In this document: piece by piece, positions 44,409 to 53,049 of the stretch
Position numbering within the stretch: position 1 is the stretch's first letter
How the letters are laid out: each line of letters opens with the position of its first letter
NCBI RefSeq assembly: GCF_022558445.1
Contig: NZ_CP054699.1
Coordinates: forward strand, 142,001 to 206,000
Reading direction: 5' to 3'
DNA length: 64,000 nt
From: Candidatus Contubernalis alkalaceticus
GTDB lineage: Bacteria; Bacillota; Dethiobacteria; SKNC01
Made by a program: the position numbers and the translations under genes
The notes under the pieces: generated by a model
Seen by the model: the letters and a program-made list of their open reading frames with translations, nothing else
Databases searched by the model: none
What the model was told of the DNA's origin: nothing

Positions 44409-44627
44409 TTGCCTTTACAGGTACTGCCCGGTTACTCCCGTATTCAACTGAGGCTGCAGGTAGGAACTGTTGAAAGCCCGGCTTACCGTACCAGAACTTA
44501 CAGCAATGTAAAACATGATAGTTCTGACCAGGATGTTTATGACGTAGCTTTTGCCCTGGGGAATCTACAGCAGTATGATGTGGATTCAATTATCCGGATA
44601 AATGAGAATCAGTTAACTGCTTCTTAA
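44409..44627 (+). CDS. DUF1659 protein
   Basis: A 72-residue protein ending NENQLTAS. The YRTRTYSNVKHDSSDQDVYDVA segment fits DUF1659, a family of small Firmicute proteins of unknown role. The TTG at 44409 with AAGGAGGTG at 44394-44402 is chosen; upstream in-frame codons lie before that site. It is paired with the DUF2922 gene, a common arrangement. Confidence 0.75.
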   Translation: MPLQVLPGYSRIQLRLQVGTVESPAYRTRTYSNVKHDSSDQDVYDVAFALGNLQQYDVDSIIRINENQLTAS

Positions 44628-44675
44628 ATCAAACCGGCATAAGACAAAATAGTGTTTTTTATGGGAGGTGAAGTT

Positions 44676-44900
44676 TTGGAGGAAGTCAAAACGTTACAGC
44701 TTAGTTTTCGAAATGATGAGGGCAGAGCAGTAACTTTTAGTATCGCCAATCCTGTGGAACCGCTGGTTCCCCAGGAGGTGGAGGATGCCATGGATTTAAT
44801 CATAACAAAAAATATCTTTGCGACAACAGGGGGAGATATTGTGGAAAAAGTATCTTCTAGATTAATATCCCGGGGAGTTTCCAACGCAGTTTATTACTAA
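44676..44900 (+). CDS. DUF2922 protein
   Basis: A 74-residue protein starting MEEVKTLQLSFRNDEG and containing the IANPVEP and EDAMDLII segments typical of DUF2922. TTG start with GGGAGGTG 5 nt upstream. Operon partner of the DUF1659 gene; function unknown. Confidence 0.75.
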   Translation: MEEVKTLQLSFRNDEGRAVTFSIANPVEPLVPQEVEDAMDLIITKNIFATTGGDIVEKVSSRLISRGVSNAVYY

Positions 44901-44928
44901 AAAAGGGGGGGTATCCCCCCTTTTTTTA
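44901..44928 (+). terminator. Terminator after the DUF1659/DUF2922 pair
   Basis: AAAAGGGGGG-GTAT-CCCCCC followed by T7. Confidence 0.9.
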
Positions 44929-45031
44929 CGCAAAACACTTGTTCTTTCAAGGTTCTTTCGTTACAATAGAAGTGTAAATAAGAAGTGTAAATATTTTGAA
45001 ATATATGATTTATAAAAGGCTGTGATTATAA

Positions 45032-47212
45032 TTGTCAGTGATTGAGGGTACGCTTCAAAGGATTACATATCGGAATGAAGAAAATGATTTCACCGTAGCT
45101 AAGTTAATGCCCTTGAACAAAAATCAACCGGTAACGGTAGTGGGTGTTTTACCCTCGTTATCCCCGGGAGAATCTCTAAAGCTTGAGGGACAGTGGGTAG
45201 TTAATCCCAAATTTGGAAAACAGTTTAAGGTGGAGAACTTTCAGAGTATAGTACCTAAAACACTGGAGGGGATTGAAAGATACCTGGGTTCCGGGTGTAT
45301 CAAGGGAATCGGCCCCGTAACTGCCAAAAACCTGGTTGCCTGTTTTGGACAGGAGGTTCTGGAGATAATCGAAAAACATTCGGATCGTTTATGTCAGGTG
45401 GAGGGCATCGGTGAAAAGAAGGTGGAGATGATTACCCAGGGTTTTGAAGAGCAGAAGGATATGAGGGAGGTCATAATGTTTCTTCAGGCTTTTGAAGTTA
45501 CCCCGGGACTGGCGGCAAAGATTTATCGGCATTATGGCAGGGATACCTTGAAGTGTATTCAAGAAAATCCCTATCGGTTGGCTGAGATAATGGGGATTGG
45601 CTTTAAAACTGCTGATAAAATTGCCCTTAAGCTGGGAATGGACCCCCGTTCCTCCCACCGCATCAAAGCTGCTGTTAAGTTTGTATTGTGGGGAGCAGCG
45701 TCTCAGGGACATGTTTTCCTGCCTGAGGAGGAAGTGTTTCAAGATATTCAAGGTCTGTTTTCCCAGGGAGATGTAGATATTCCTTTAGTGGCAGAACAGA
45801 TTCAGACCTTGGTGAAAGAAAAAGAGGTATTTATCCAGTCACAACCGGAGGATAATCAGAAGCTAATTTATCTGGCTCCTTTTTATTATGCAGAAAAAGG
45901 AGTAGCCAGAAGGATTTTAGAATTGACTTCCTGGCAGCGAAGCCTGGATCAACCAAGTAAAATGCTTCCCATAGACAGCGGATATAACTTAACCTCTAAG
46001 CAGCATAGTGCCTTGGGCAAAGCTATGGAGGAAGGGGTCCTAATTATAACCGGAGGTCCGGGAACGGGAAAGACTACAACTATTAAGGCTTTAATAGACC
46101 TTTTTGAAAAAAATAATCTTAAGGTAATGCTCTCGGCTCCCACAGGACGTGCTGCTCGTCGCATGTCCGAGGCTTCCGGCAGGGAGGCGAAAACCATACA
46201 TCGCCTGCTGGAGTATAGTCACCAGGAGGGGGAGTTTCGTTTTTTGAGAAATGAGGAAAATCCACTGAAAACCCAGGTGTTAATAGTGGATGAAGTTTCC
46301 ATGGTGGACCTCCTTCTTATGTACCACCTGTTAAAGGCTCTACCCATGGGGAGCAAGCTGGTGCTGGTAGGGGATATGGACCAACTACCCTCAGTGGGGG
46401 CGGGCAATGTCCTGCGGAGCCTGATTGGTTCTGGAGTTATTCCCGTAGTAACGCTAGATAAAATTTTCAGACAGGCCGGGGAAAGTCTAATTATTGTCAA
46501 TGCTCACCGTATTAATCGGGGGGAATTTCCGGTTACTAATGAAAAAAATAAAGATTTTTATTTTATACAAGAAGAGGATCCCGATAAAATCAACCAGGTT
46601 ATTTTGGACTTGTGCAAGTACCGGATTTCTAAATATATAAAATTAGACCCTTTGGAGGACATTCAGGTGATTACCCCTATGCGCAGGACACTGGTGGGGG
46701 TAGAAAACTTAAACAAACTTATGCAGAAGTCTTTAAATCCCTCCAATTCGGGGAAAAAAGAAATAATGTCCGGGGGAGAGGCCTTTCGCCTGGGGGATAA
46801 AGTCATGCAGATTAAAAACAATTATCAGAAAGAAGTATATAACGGAGATATTGGGAGAATATCTGCAATTAATTCTGAGGAAGGGGAACTGCTGGTTACC
46901 TATCCGGACGTAATCGGCTCTAGGGAGGTTCAGTACAACTTTAATGAGTTGGAAGAGCTGGTGCTTTCTTATGCTATTTCAGTACATAAAAGTCAGGGCA
47001 GTGAGTATCCGGTCGTTATTCTTCCCCTGATTACTCAGCATTTTATGCTTTTACAGAGAAACCTGTTATATACTGCTATTACCCGGGCCCGGAAATTAGT
47101 AGTGGTGGTAGGCACCAGGAAGGCTCTGGCTATTGCCCTGAAGAATAACCGGGTTGAACAGCGATATACGCTATTGGGAGAAAGGCTTAGCGCTGAACAT
47201 GAGGTTTTTTAA
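45032..47212 (+). CDS. recD2: RecD2-type DNA helicase
   Basis: A 726-residue superfamily 1B 5'-3' helicase not associated with RecBC. The N-terminal OB-like region and tandem helix-hairpin-helix segments (GSGCIKGIGPVTAKNL, EGIGEKKVEMI) precede Walker A GGPGTGKTTT (about 341-350), Walker B LIVDEVSMVD and the C-terminal SH3-like and helicase motif VHKSQGSEYPVV. TTG start without a strong ribosome-binding site; no better start is evident. comFC overlaps its 3' end by 14 nt. Confidence 0.94.
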   Translation: MSVIEGTLQRITYRNEENDFTVAKLMPLNKNQPVTVVGVLPSLSPGESLKLEGQWVVNPKFGKQFKVENFQSIVPKTLEGIERYLGSGCIKGIGPVTAKNLVACFGQEVLEIIEKHSDRLCQVEGIGEKKVEMITQGFEEQKDMREVIMFLQAFEVTPGLAAKIYRHYGRDTLKCIQENPYRLAEIMGIGFKTADKIALKLGMDPRSSHRIKAAVKFVLWGAASQGHVFLPEEEVFQDIQGLFSQGDVDIPLVAEQIQTLVKEKEVFIQSQPEDNQKLIYLAPFYYAEKGVARRILELTSWQRSLDQPSKMLPIDSGYNLTSKQHSALGKAMEEGVLIITGGPGTGKTTTIKALIDLFEKNNLKVMLSAPTGRAARRMSEASGREAKTIHRLLEYSHQEGEFRFLRNEENPLKTQVLIVDEVSMVDLLLMYHLLKALPMGSKLVLVGDMDQLPSVGAGNVLRSLIGSGVIPVVTLDKIFRQAGESLIIVNAHRINRGEFPVTNEKNKDFYFIQEEDPDKINQVILDLCKYRISKYIKLDPLEDIQVITPMRRTLVGVENLNKLMQKSLNPSNSGKKEIMSGGEAFRLGDKVMQIKNNYQKEVYNGDIGRISAINSEEGELLVTYPDVIGSREVQYNFNELEELVLSYAISVHKSQGSEYPVVILPLITQHFMLLQRNLLYTAITRARKLVVVVGTRKALAIALKNNRVEQRYTLLGERLSAEHEVF

Positions 47213-47897
47213 ATCCTGGCTGGACTATCTTTATCCTCCCCGCTGCTGCCTCTGCCGAAAGTTGATTGGCAGGGGGGAATTTTTGTGTGTTTCCTGCCTG
47301 GAAAGCATTTCTTTGAAACCCGGTATTTGTCCCTATTGCGCTTATTTCTATGAAAGTGAGGGAGAGTGTCCAGAGTGCAGTCATAGAAAACTATACATAG
47401 ACGGTATGTATGCCCTGGGCCCATACCTTGGGAACTTAAAGAGGTTAATTCAGGTTTTTAAATATCAGGAGAAAAAAGAGTTGGCTGAGTTCTTTGCCCC
47501 ATTACTGATTCAGGGGATTATCTCCCGGGTTGATTCAGGTCAATGGAGGGTTCCCTGTGGAGTAGTTCCCATCCCCCTGCATATCACTCGAAAGGAGCAG
47601 CGGGGGTTTAATCAAGCGGAACTATTGTCAGAAAAGATTGCCTCTCATTTGAACCTTCCCCTTATGAAGGTCTTGTCTAGAGTAAAGGACACGGAAAGTC
47701 AGGCCCGGTTGGGTAGAAGGGAGCGGATATCTAATTTGCAGGGGGCTTTTTGTCTGGTAGAGGGAGAAGCCTCTCAGTTAAAATGTCTGCTGGTGGTAGA
47801 CGATATTTTTACCTCGGGGGCTACCATAAATGAGGCTGCCGGGGTTTTAAGGCAGGGAGGAGCGAAGTATCTGTATGCAGCTGTGATTGGAAGGTAA
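47199..47897 (+). CDS. comFC: ComF-family phosphoribosyltransferase-like protein
   Basis: A 232-residue protein. The N-terminal zinc ribbons (CCLC, CVSC, CPYC, CPEC) and C-terminal PRPP-binding motif VVDDIFTSGAT are diagnostic of ComFC/GntX. It takes part in DNA uptake and processing in competent bacteria. The ATG at 47199 overlaps recD2 and puts MRFFKSWLDYLYPPRC at the N terminus as in homologues. The helicase pairing fits a DNA-processing role. Confidence 0.88.
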   Translation: MRFFKSWLDYLYPPRCCLCRKLIGRGEFLCVSCLESISLKPGICPYCAYFYESEGECPECSHRKLYIDGMYALGPYLGNLKRLIQVFKYQEKKELAEFFAPLLIQGIISRVDSGQWRVPCGVVPIPLHITRKEQRGFNQAELLSEKIASHLNLPLMKVLSRVKDTESQARLGRRERISNLQGAFCLVEGEASQLKCLLVVDDIFTSGATINEAAGVLRQGGAKYLYAAVIGR

Positions 47898-48105
47898 CGC
47901 TGCTTTTGATTTGACAAATAATATGGGGTAACTTAGTGATTAAGGAGAACTCAGAAAAAAAGTCTAAACAATATTGAAATTCCATAAATATTAAGGGGTT
48001 TCTTTTTAATTTAACTTAACAATAATTATAGGTTTTTAGGTAGGATTTTTTTGCCTGAAAAGGGAATAGTATATGTATTATGAGACCCTGAAAGGAGTGA
48101 GGCTT

Positions 48106-48642
48106 GTGAAAATAAATTTACGCGGAAAGAATATTGAAGTCACTGACGCTTTAGGACAATATGTGGAGAAACGAATCGGTAAACTAGATAAGTTTTTTGA
48201 TACCGAAACCGAAGCGCAGGTGTGCCTCAGCGTAACCAGGGAAAATAATATTATTGAAGTGACCATTATGCTAAATGGTATGATTTTAAGGGGGGAAGAA
48301 TCTACCCCGGACATGTATGCTTCTATTGATCAGGTAGTGGAAAAATTAGAAAAACAAGTGGAAAAGTACAAAACCAAGATGAACCGTAATTTACGACAGA
48401 AATCCGTAAAGAGAATGATTAAAGCTGATCCTGAAGAAAGTGTATTATTGGAAGATGAGCCTAAGGTGGTAAGGGTGAAGCGTTTTGCCATGAAGCCTAT
48501 GACAGTGGAAGAGGCCATCCTGCAGATGAATTTATTGGATCATGATTTCTTTTTATTTTTTGATGCGGACGTGGAGGCGGTAAGCGTGATTTATCGCCGC
48601 AAAGATGGTGATTATGGATTAATTGAACCGGAAATATCTTGA
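48106..48642 (+). CDS. hpf: Ribosome hibernation promoting factor, long form
   Basis: A 178-residue protein. The N-terminal domain (KINLRGKNIEVTDALGQYVEKRI) binds the decoding centre. After a linker, a C-terminal dimerisation domain (KRFAMKPMTVEEAILQM and LIEPE) drives 100S ribosome formation. The GTG at 48106 with AAAGGAG at 48091-48097 is preferred over an in-frame ATG at 48073. The 208-nt gap before it shows no other gene. Confidence 0.95.
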   Translation: MKINLRGKNIEVTDALGQYVEKRIGKLDKFFDTETEAQVCLSVTRENNIIEVTIMLNGMILRGEESTPDMYASIDQVVEKLEKQVEKYKTKMNRNLRQKSVKRMIKADPEESVLLEDEPKVVRVKRFAMKPMTVEEAILQMNLLDHDFFLFFDADVEAVSVIYRRKDGDYGLIEPEIS

Positions 48643-48724
48643 GGTTTCTGCCGCAGGTAGGCCCGGCTCTAAGGAAGGAATATTATTTTCCAGTGTTTTA
48701 GTAGTAAAAAAGGGATATTAAATT

Positions 48725-48815
48725 AAACAGTAAAGTTTTTGCTGTTTTTTAAAAATTAAATATAAAATTAGGAAGGGTTGTTCCAGAGTTATTCTCGGGG
48801 CAGCCCTTTTTTTCT
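48725..48815 (+). terminator. Two terminator-like hairpins after hpf
   Basis: First AAACAG/CTGTTT with T6 (48725-48750), weak. Second AGGGTTG.../...CAGCCCT with a long T-rich tail (about 48771-48815), stronger. Downstream, TATAAT at 48864-48869 may be the -10 box for the next gene; the rest of 48643-49037 has no supported gene. Confidence 0.65.
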
Positions 48816-49037
48816 TGGGCTGTGCTGCTGATAAATACCTCTTTTATCAATAGATGTAAAAGCTATAATAATGACTATTTATCTATTTTATTTTTTAAAT
48901 TGTTTTGATGTATTATGATAAATGGAAGGGTTTTTTTTGGTTTTGTGGAATTTAGAGAAGTGAACTTTTTTGATAACCTTAGGGGAACCTGGGGTGATGA
49001 TTTTGGAGTATTTTTAGTTAGAAAGGGATGTGAACCC

Positions 49038-50150
49038 ATGGGCGAAAAAGTTAAGGCCGTTATTTTTGAAGGAGGGAACCCCCAGAGTGTTCCGGAAAAG
49101 CTGATGTTTGAGGTTCGAAATGCTATTCTTTTGGACAACCTTGAGAAAATGAAAAAGGTAAGGGAAATTGATAAAATATTTCTTTCTACCAATTATAGTG
49201 ATTTGGCCAGGGATGCTGCATCCCTGGGGGTTGAGGTCATAGAAAATAATGAAGATAATTTTCATTTTGGTACAATGCTTCAGAAATTCATCAATGAATA
49301 TTCCATGGAAAATGTTTTCTATTTTGGCGGTGCCAGCATTCCACTGATTCAACCGGAGGAACTGAGGGAAATCTGCAAAATTCTACTGTCTCGTCCAAAA
49401 GTACTCCTGTCTAACAATTCTCAGTCTGCGGACCTGGTGGCTTTTAGGCCTGCTTCTATGATAAACCATATAAATCTGCCTCCCATGGATAATATGCTGG
49501 CTAATGTATTACGGGATGAAGCAGATTTTGATTTGGAGTTAATGCCTCTTTCCCTGGGAATCGTATTTGACCTGGATACACCTATGGATATACTGCTTTT
49601 GGCGGCAAGCTCTTATACCGGGGAGAGAACCAGGGAGGTAATTGGGAACCTGGATTTAGATTTGGACCGAATTTTTAAGGCAAAAAAAATATTGGCGGGT
49701 TATTATGAAGATATTGTGCTGATGGGCAGAGTAGGGGCTCACATCATAGCTCATATAAATACTAATTTAAAATGCCGGCTGCGGATTTTTTCTGAAGAGA
49801 GGGGAATGAAAGCTCTAGGCCGCATGGACCAGGGGGAAGTTGTAGCTCTGATGGGGTTTTTTGTAGAAGAGGTGGGCATAGATAAATTTTTTGAATATAT
49901 AGAACGAACTGCCGCCTGTGCTTTGATTGACAGCCGGGTTCTTTTCGCTCATTTTAAGCTGGACCTGACAGAGACGGATCGTTTTTACTCCGACCTGGGA
50001 ATGTATGAAAAGCTTCAGGATCCCTTTGCCCGGGAGTTTACCCGGCGGGCTGTAGAATCAACGGTGCCGGTGCTGCTGGGGGGGCATTCCTTGATATCCG
50101 GAGGCCTCTGGGCTCTAGCTAATGAAATTATAAAAGAACTAAAAAATTAG
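49038..50150 (+). CDS. Unknown protein with nucleotidyltransferase-like features
   Basis: A 370-residue cytoplasmic protein. The first ~190 residues (KAVIFEGGNPQSVPEK, LDNLEKMKKVREIDKIFLST, YFGGASIPLIQPEEL) look like a Rossmann-type NTP transferase of the MobA/CofC kind, but the GxGxR nucleotide loop is not clear. The C-terminal half is helical with no recognised motif. ATG at 49038 is chosen with AGAAAGGGA upstream; the open frame begins 41 codons earlier in sequence of poor coding character. Function unknown; it precedes another unknown gene. Confidence 0.6.
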   Translation: MGEKVKAVIFEGGNPQSVPEKLMFEVRNAILLDNLEKMKKVREIDKIFLSTNYSDLARDAASLGVEVIENNEDNFHFGTMLQKFINEYSMENVFYFGGASIPLIQPEELREICKILLSRPKVLLSNNSQSADLVAFRPASMINHINLPPMDNMLANVLRDEADFDLELMPLSLGIVFDLDTPMDILLLAASSYTGERTREVIGNLDLDLDRIFKAKKILAGYYEDIVLMGRVGAHIIAHINTNLKCRLRIFSEERGMKALGRMDQGEVVALMGFFVEEVGIDKFFEYIERTAACALIDSRVLFAHFKLDLTETDRFYSDLGMYEKLQDPFAREFTRRAVESTVPVLLGGHSLISGGLWALANEIIKELKN

Positions 50151-50240
50151 AGATATTTTCATGTATAGGCAGGAATTTACTCTTATTTAATAGAATATTA
50201 GCCATAGAAAAAATTGTCTTTATATAGGAGACCTTAGCTT

Positions 50241-50870
50241 ATGGAAGGAAAAAAGGAATGGAAACCGGAGGAATGTCGAAAGCTGATAGAACAGATTGAC
50301 GATGTTATCTCCTCAAATATTGTTACTAGTGAAGATGGCTTAATTGAGCAGGTCCATGTACTGGCCCGGGACAGACGATCTCCCAAACAAATTGTTCGGG
50401 ATATAGAATCTTTGGTTCATGCGGAATACAACCTGAAGCTGGATTATAAGAAGGTCAGTGTGGTTCGTGTGGATAACGGGTTTAACAGTATTGTGCCGAA
50501 GCGGCTGAAATTTTGTGGAATTTCTTTCAATCAGAATGGGCAAAAAGCCAAAGTCAAGGTATGTTTATCCCACAATTCTGAGATTTTTGAGGGTTATACT
50601 GAAGGCCCTTACACCAAGTCCAACTACATCCGTCTGGTAGCTGAAGCTACTCTGAAGGCCGTGCAGCTGCTGCTGAAAGATAAAGTAATTTTTACGCCGG
50701 AAGAAGTTATGTCTTTTAATATTAACCAGCATAAGATAATGATGGTTTCCCTGAGCATGATTAACCAGAACTTCGATGAAGAAAGCTTGGTGGGATGTGC
50801 ATTTATAAAGGGTGATGATAAAGATGCCGTGGTGAGGGCTACTTTAAACGCTCTCAACCGAAAGGTTTAG
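50241..50870 (+). CDS. Conserved protein of unknown function
   Basis: A 209-residue soluble protein. The LARDRRSPKQIVRDIESLV segment (about 45-64) and a C-terminal block of alternating beta strands (GISFNQNGQKAKVKVCLSH, MMVSLSMINQ) suggest two alpha/beta repeats. I recall similar proteins in Desulfotomaculum-like genomes but no characterised function. GGAGACC lies before the ATG. It is followed by the structured segment and HD-GYP gene. Confidence 0.6.
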   Translation: MEGKKEWKPEECRKLIEQIDDVISSNIVTSEDGLIEQVHVLARDRRSPKQIVRDIESLVHAEYNLKLDYKKVSVVRVDNGFNSIVPKRLKFCGISFNQNGQKAKVKVCLSHNSEIFEGYTEGPYTKSNYIRLVAEATLKAVQLLLKDKVIFTPEEVMSFNINQHKIMMVSLSMINQNFDEESLVGCAFIKGDDKDAVVRATLNALNRKV

Positions 50871-50898
50871 GTTTTAAGACAAATTAATAGAAAAAATG

Positions 50899-51120
50899 GG
50901 CCGACCATACCATAACGAAGAAATAATGAAGTGTTCTTTCCGAGCGGAGCGGTTTTCCTGCCCAACAATTAGCGGAGTGGGTAGAGTAACCGTGAGGGAG
51001 GAATTATTAAAATGGCAAGAGTGATTCGTGTACTTTTGGCGGTGTCAGGTTTGTTACTGGCTGGCGGTGCTAACTTTAAGTGGGGTTGGTAATATAAGCA
51101 TAACTGGTCGGCCTTTTTTT
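50899..51120 (+). other. Structured RNA candidate or terminator enclosing a small ORF
   Basis: GGCCGACCA (50899-50907) and TGGTCGGCC (51105-51113) are perfectly complementary across 197 nt, and the second arm runs into T8. The interior contains further GC-rich self-complementary segments and a 26-codon ORF. The layout resembles a closed P1 stem ending in a terminator, but I do not recognise a known RNA class. Confidence 0.45.
51012..51092 (+). CDS. 26-residue hydrophobic peptide
   Basis: ATG at 51012 with GAGGGAGG about 8 nt upstream. The product begins MARVIRVLLAVSGLLLAGG and ends NFKWGW: two Arg, one hydrophobic helix and a Trp-rich tail. It could be a leader, a small membrane peptide or a toxin-like peptide. 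It lies inside the long-range hairpin and just before the HD-GYP gene. No family recognised. Confidence 0.5.
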   Translation: MARVIRVLLAVSGLLLAGGANFKWGW

Positions 51121-51139
51121 TATACGAGGAGAACTCTTC

Positions 51140-52393
51140 ATGTCATTTCGGGAGCAACCTTTTATTCTTAAAATTTATATAATTGCTGTAATAGTTTCTG
51201 GAGTTGCTTTTTTATATTTTTTTCAGCCGGAATGGAGCCCGTCGATTGTTGTAGGTTTTCTTTTTTTTGCTGCTCTAAATATTGCCTCTGAACATTTGGC
51301 AGTGCAATTACCTAAAGGAGAGAGTTTTGTATCTGTAAGTTTGGCATTTACCTTAGCAGCTATTTTAATATTTGGCCTAGAAGTCGCTGCCTGGGTTGCC
51401 TTTTTTGGGATTTGCACCTATAAAGATATTATATCTTTTAAAAATTATTATTATCGTACGTTGTTTAATGGTTCACAGGTAGCTCTGGCTGCTGGGGTGG
51501 CTGGAATTGCCTATGGTTATTTAGGAGGAGTGCCCGGGGTGTTAAATTTTCCTGGGGATATTTTACCTGTAATAGTTGCTTGTATTGTTTATTTTCTCAT
51601 AAATGCTGGAGCTATTATTGTGGTTATGTCCATTTCTCAAGGAGTTTCCATGTGGGGTATGTGGTTAGTGAACTTCCGATGGGCGATTCCAAATTACGTT
51701 GCCTTGGCGCCTTTAGGCATAGTTATTTCCGTAGTATATTTACAAATTGGCATCGCTGGTGTGCTTCTTTTATTAATCCCCCTGCTTTTGGCCCGCTACA
51801 CCTTTCTGCAGTATATGGATATGAGGCTGACCTACCTGAGCACCATAAAGGCTCTTACCAAGGCCATAGATGCCAAGGATCATTACACCCACGGACACTC
51901 GGAAAGGGTGGCAAAATATTCAGTGGCTATCGGCAGGGCTATGAAGCTTCCGGATGATTATCTGGAAAAGCTGGAGTATGTGGCTTTGCTTCATGATGTG
52001 GGAAAGGTGGGAGTCAGTGAATCTATTTTGAACAAACCGGACCGTCTGCTGGCGGAGGAACTGGTGGCCATTCAAGAACACCCTGCTATCGGGGCCGAAA
52101 TTATTAAAGAGGTGCGATTAATTTCAGATTTGGTGGATGTGATCCATTTTCATCATGAACGGATTGATGGAGGTGGATACCCTCTAGGTAAGAAGGGGGA
52201 TGAAATTCCAATGGGGGCAAGGATTGTAGGGGTAGCTGATTCCTTCGATGCTATGACCACGGAAAGAGTATACCGGAAGGCTTTAACTAAAGAAGAGGCC
52301 CTGAAGGAACTGCAGCGCTGTGCCGGAGCCCAGTTTGACTCCCAGGTGGTAGAAGTTTTCGTGGGGCTTATGGAAAGGGGAGGGCTGGAATAA
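51140..52393 (+). CDS. Membrane HD-GYP domain protein
   Basis: A 417-residue protein. The N-terminal ~215 residues hold six to seven membrane helices, a sensor-like region. The C-terminal HD-GYP domain has HGHSERV, LLHDVGKVG, HPAIGAEI, HHERIDGGGYP and DSFDAMTTER, so the metal-binding and GYP residues are complete. Such domains hydrolyse cyclic di-GMP or related dinucleotides. GAGGAG precedes the ATG, and its stop overlaps the next ATG by 1 nt. Confidence 0.9.
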   Translation: MSFREQPFILKIYIIAVIVSGVAFLYFFQPEWSPSIVVGFLFFAALNIASEHLAVQLPKGESFVSVSLAFTLAAILIFGLEVAAWVAFFGICTYKDIISFKNYYYRTLFNGSQVALAAGVAGIAYGYLGGVPGVLNFPGDILPVIVACIVYFLINAGAIIVVMSISQGVSMWGMWLVNFRWAIPNYVALAPLGIVISVVYLQIGIAGVLLLLIPLLLARYTFLQYMDMRLTYLSTIKALTKAIDAKDHYTHGHSERVAKYSVAIGRAMKLPDDYLEKLEYVALLHDVGKVGVSESILNKPDRLLAEELVAIQEHPAIGAEIIKEVRLISDLVDVIHFHHERIDGGGYPLGKKGDEIPMGARIVGVADSFDAMTTERVYRKALTKEEALKELQRCAGAQFDSQVVEVFVGLMERGGLE

Positions 52394-52938
52394 TGATTCT
52401 GGAAGGGGTTATCCTGGCACTAGTAATGGGCTGGCTCAGGGGCGGCAGACTTAAGAATCTTTTGAATCTGAATCTAAAGGGGTTGAACCTGGTAATATTG
52501 GCCATGGCCATGCGTTATGCAACCATTTTTTTGTCTAGAAGCATAGACTTTTTTTTCATAAATGGCGGGATTATTCAGATAGCAGCCTATGGAGTGCTTT
52601 TTTTAGGTATATGGCAGAGCTGGCAGTATATTGAATTTAAAGCTATAGGTGTGGGTTCTTTTGCCAACTTTTTGGCTATCGCTGCCAACGGGGGGAAAAT
52701 GCCGGTTTCTTCTTCGGCGCTGAACTCTGCAGGATTGACACTGACCGAAACCGGGACTCACATATTGATGAATGAAGGCACAAAGTTTGCCTGGCTCTCG
52801 GATGTAATACCTCTGCCGCCTCCTTATCCTTTAACCATGGTGATAAGCCTTGGGGATATCGTGATTTTGCTGGGGGTAATGCTCTTGGTTCAAAATGCTA
52901 TGCAGGAGGACAGCGGTCTTGTTTTTAAAAACAATTAA
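52393..52938 (+). CDS. DUF5317 membrane protein
   Basis: A 181-residue protein with about five hydrophobic helices. NGGKMPVSSSAL and SDVIPLPPPYPLT fit DUF5317, found in Clostridia beside regulatory or signalling genes. TAATG overlap with the HD-GYP gene implies coupled translation. Function unknown. Confidence 0.78.
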   Translation: MILEGVILALVMGWLRGGRLKNLLNLNLKGLNLVILAMAMRYATIFLSRSIDFFFINGGIIQIAAYGVLFLGIWQSWQYIEFKAIGVGSFANFLAIAANGGKMPVSSSALNSAGLTLTETGTHILMNEGTKFAWLSDVIPLPPPYPLTMVISLGDIVILLGVMLLVQNAMQEDSGLVFKNN

Positions 52939-52977
52939 TGGTAAAATAATTTAGGGGACTTTCATAAAAGTCAAATC

Positions 52978-53003
52978 AAAGGGAACCCAAAGAGGTTCCT
53001 TTT
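52978..53003 (+). terminator. Terminator before secA
   Basis: Arms AAGGGAACC / GGTTCCTTTT with loop CAAAGA. Confidence 0.75.
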
Positions 53004-53049
53004 AACTATATAAGCATTAATTATTATCCCAATCAGGGAGGGGTCTGTA

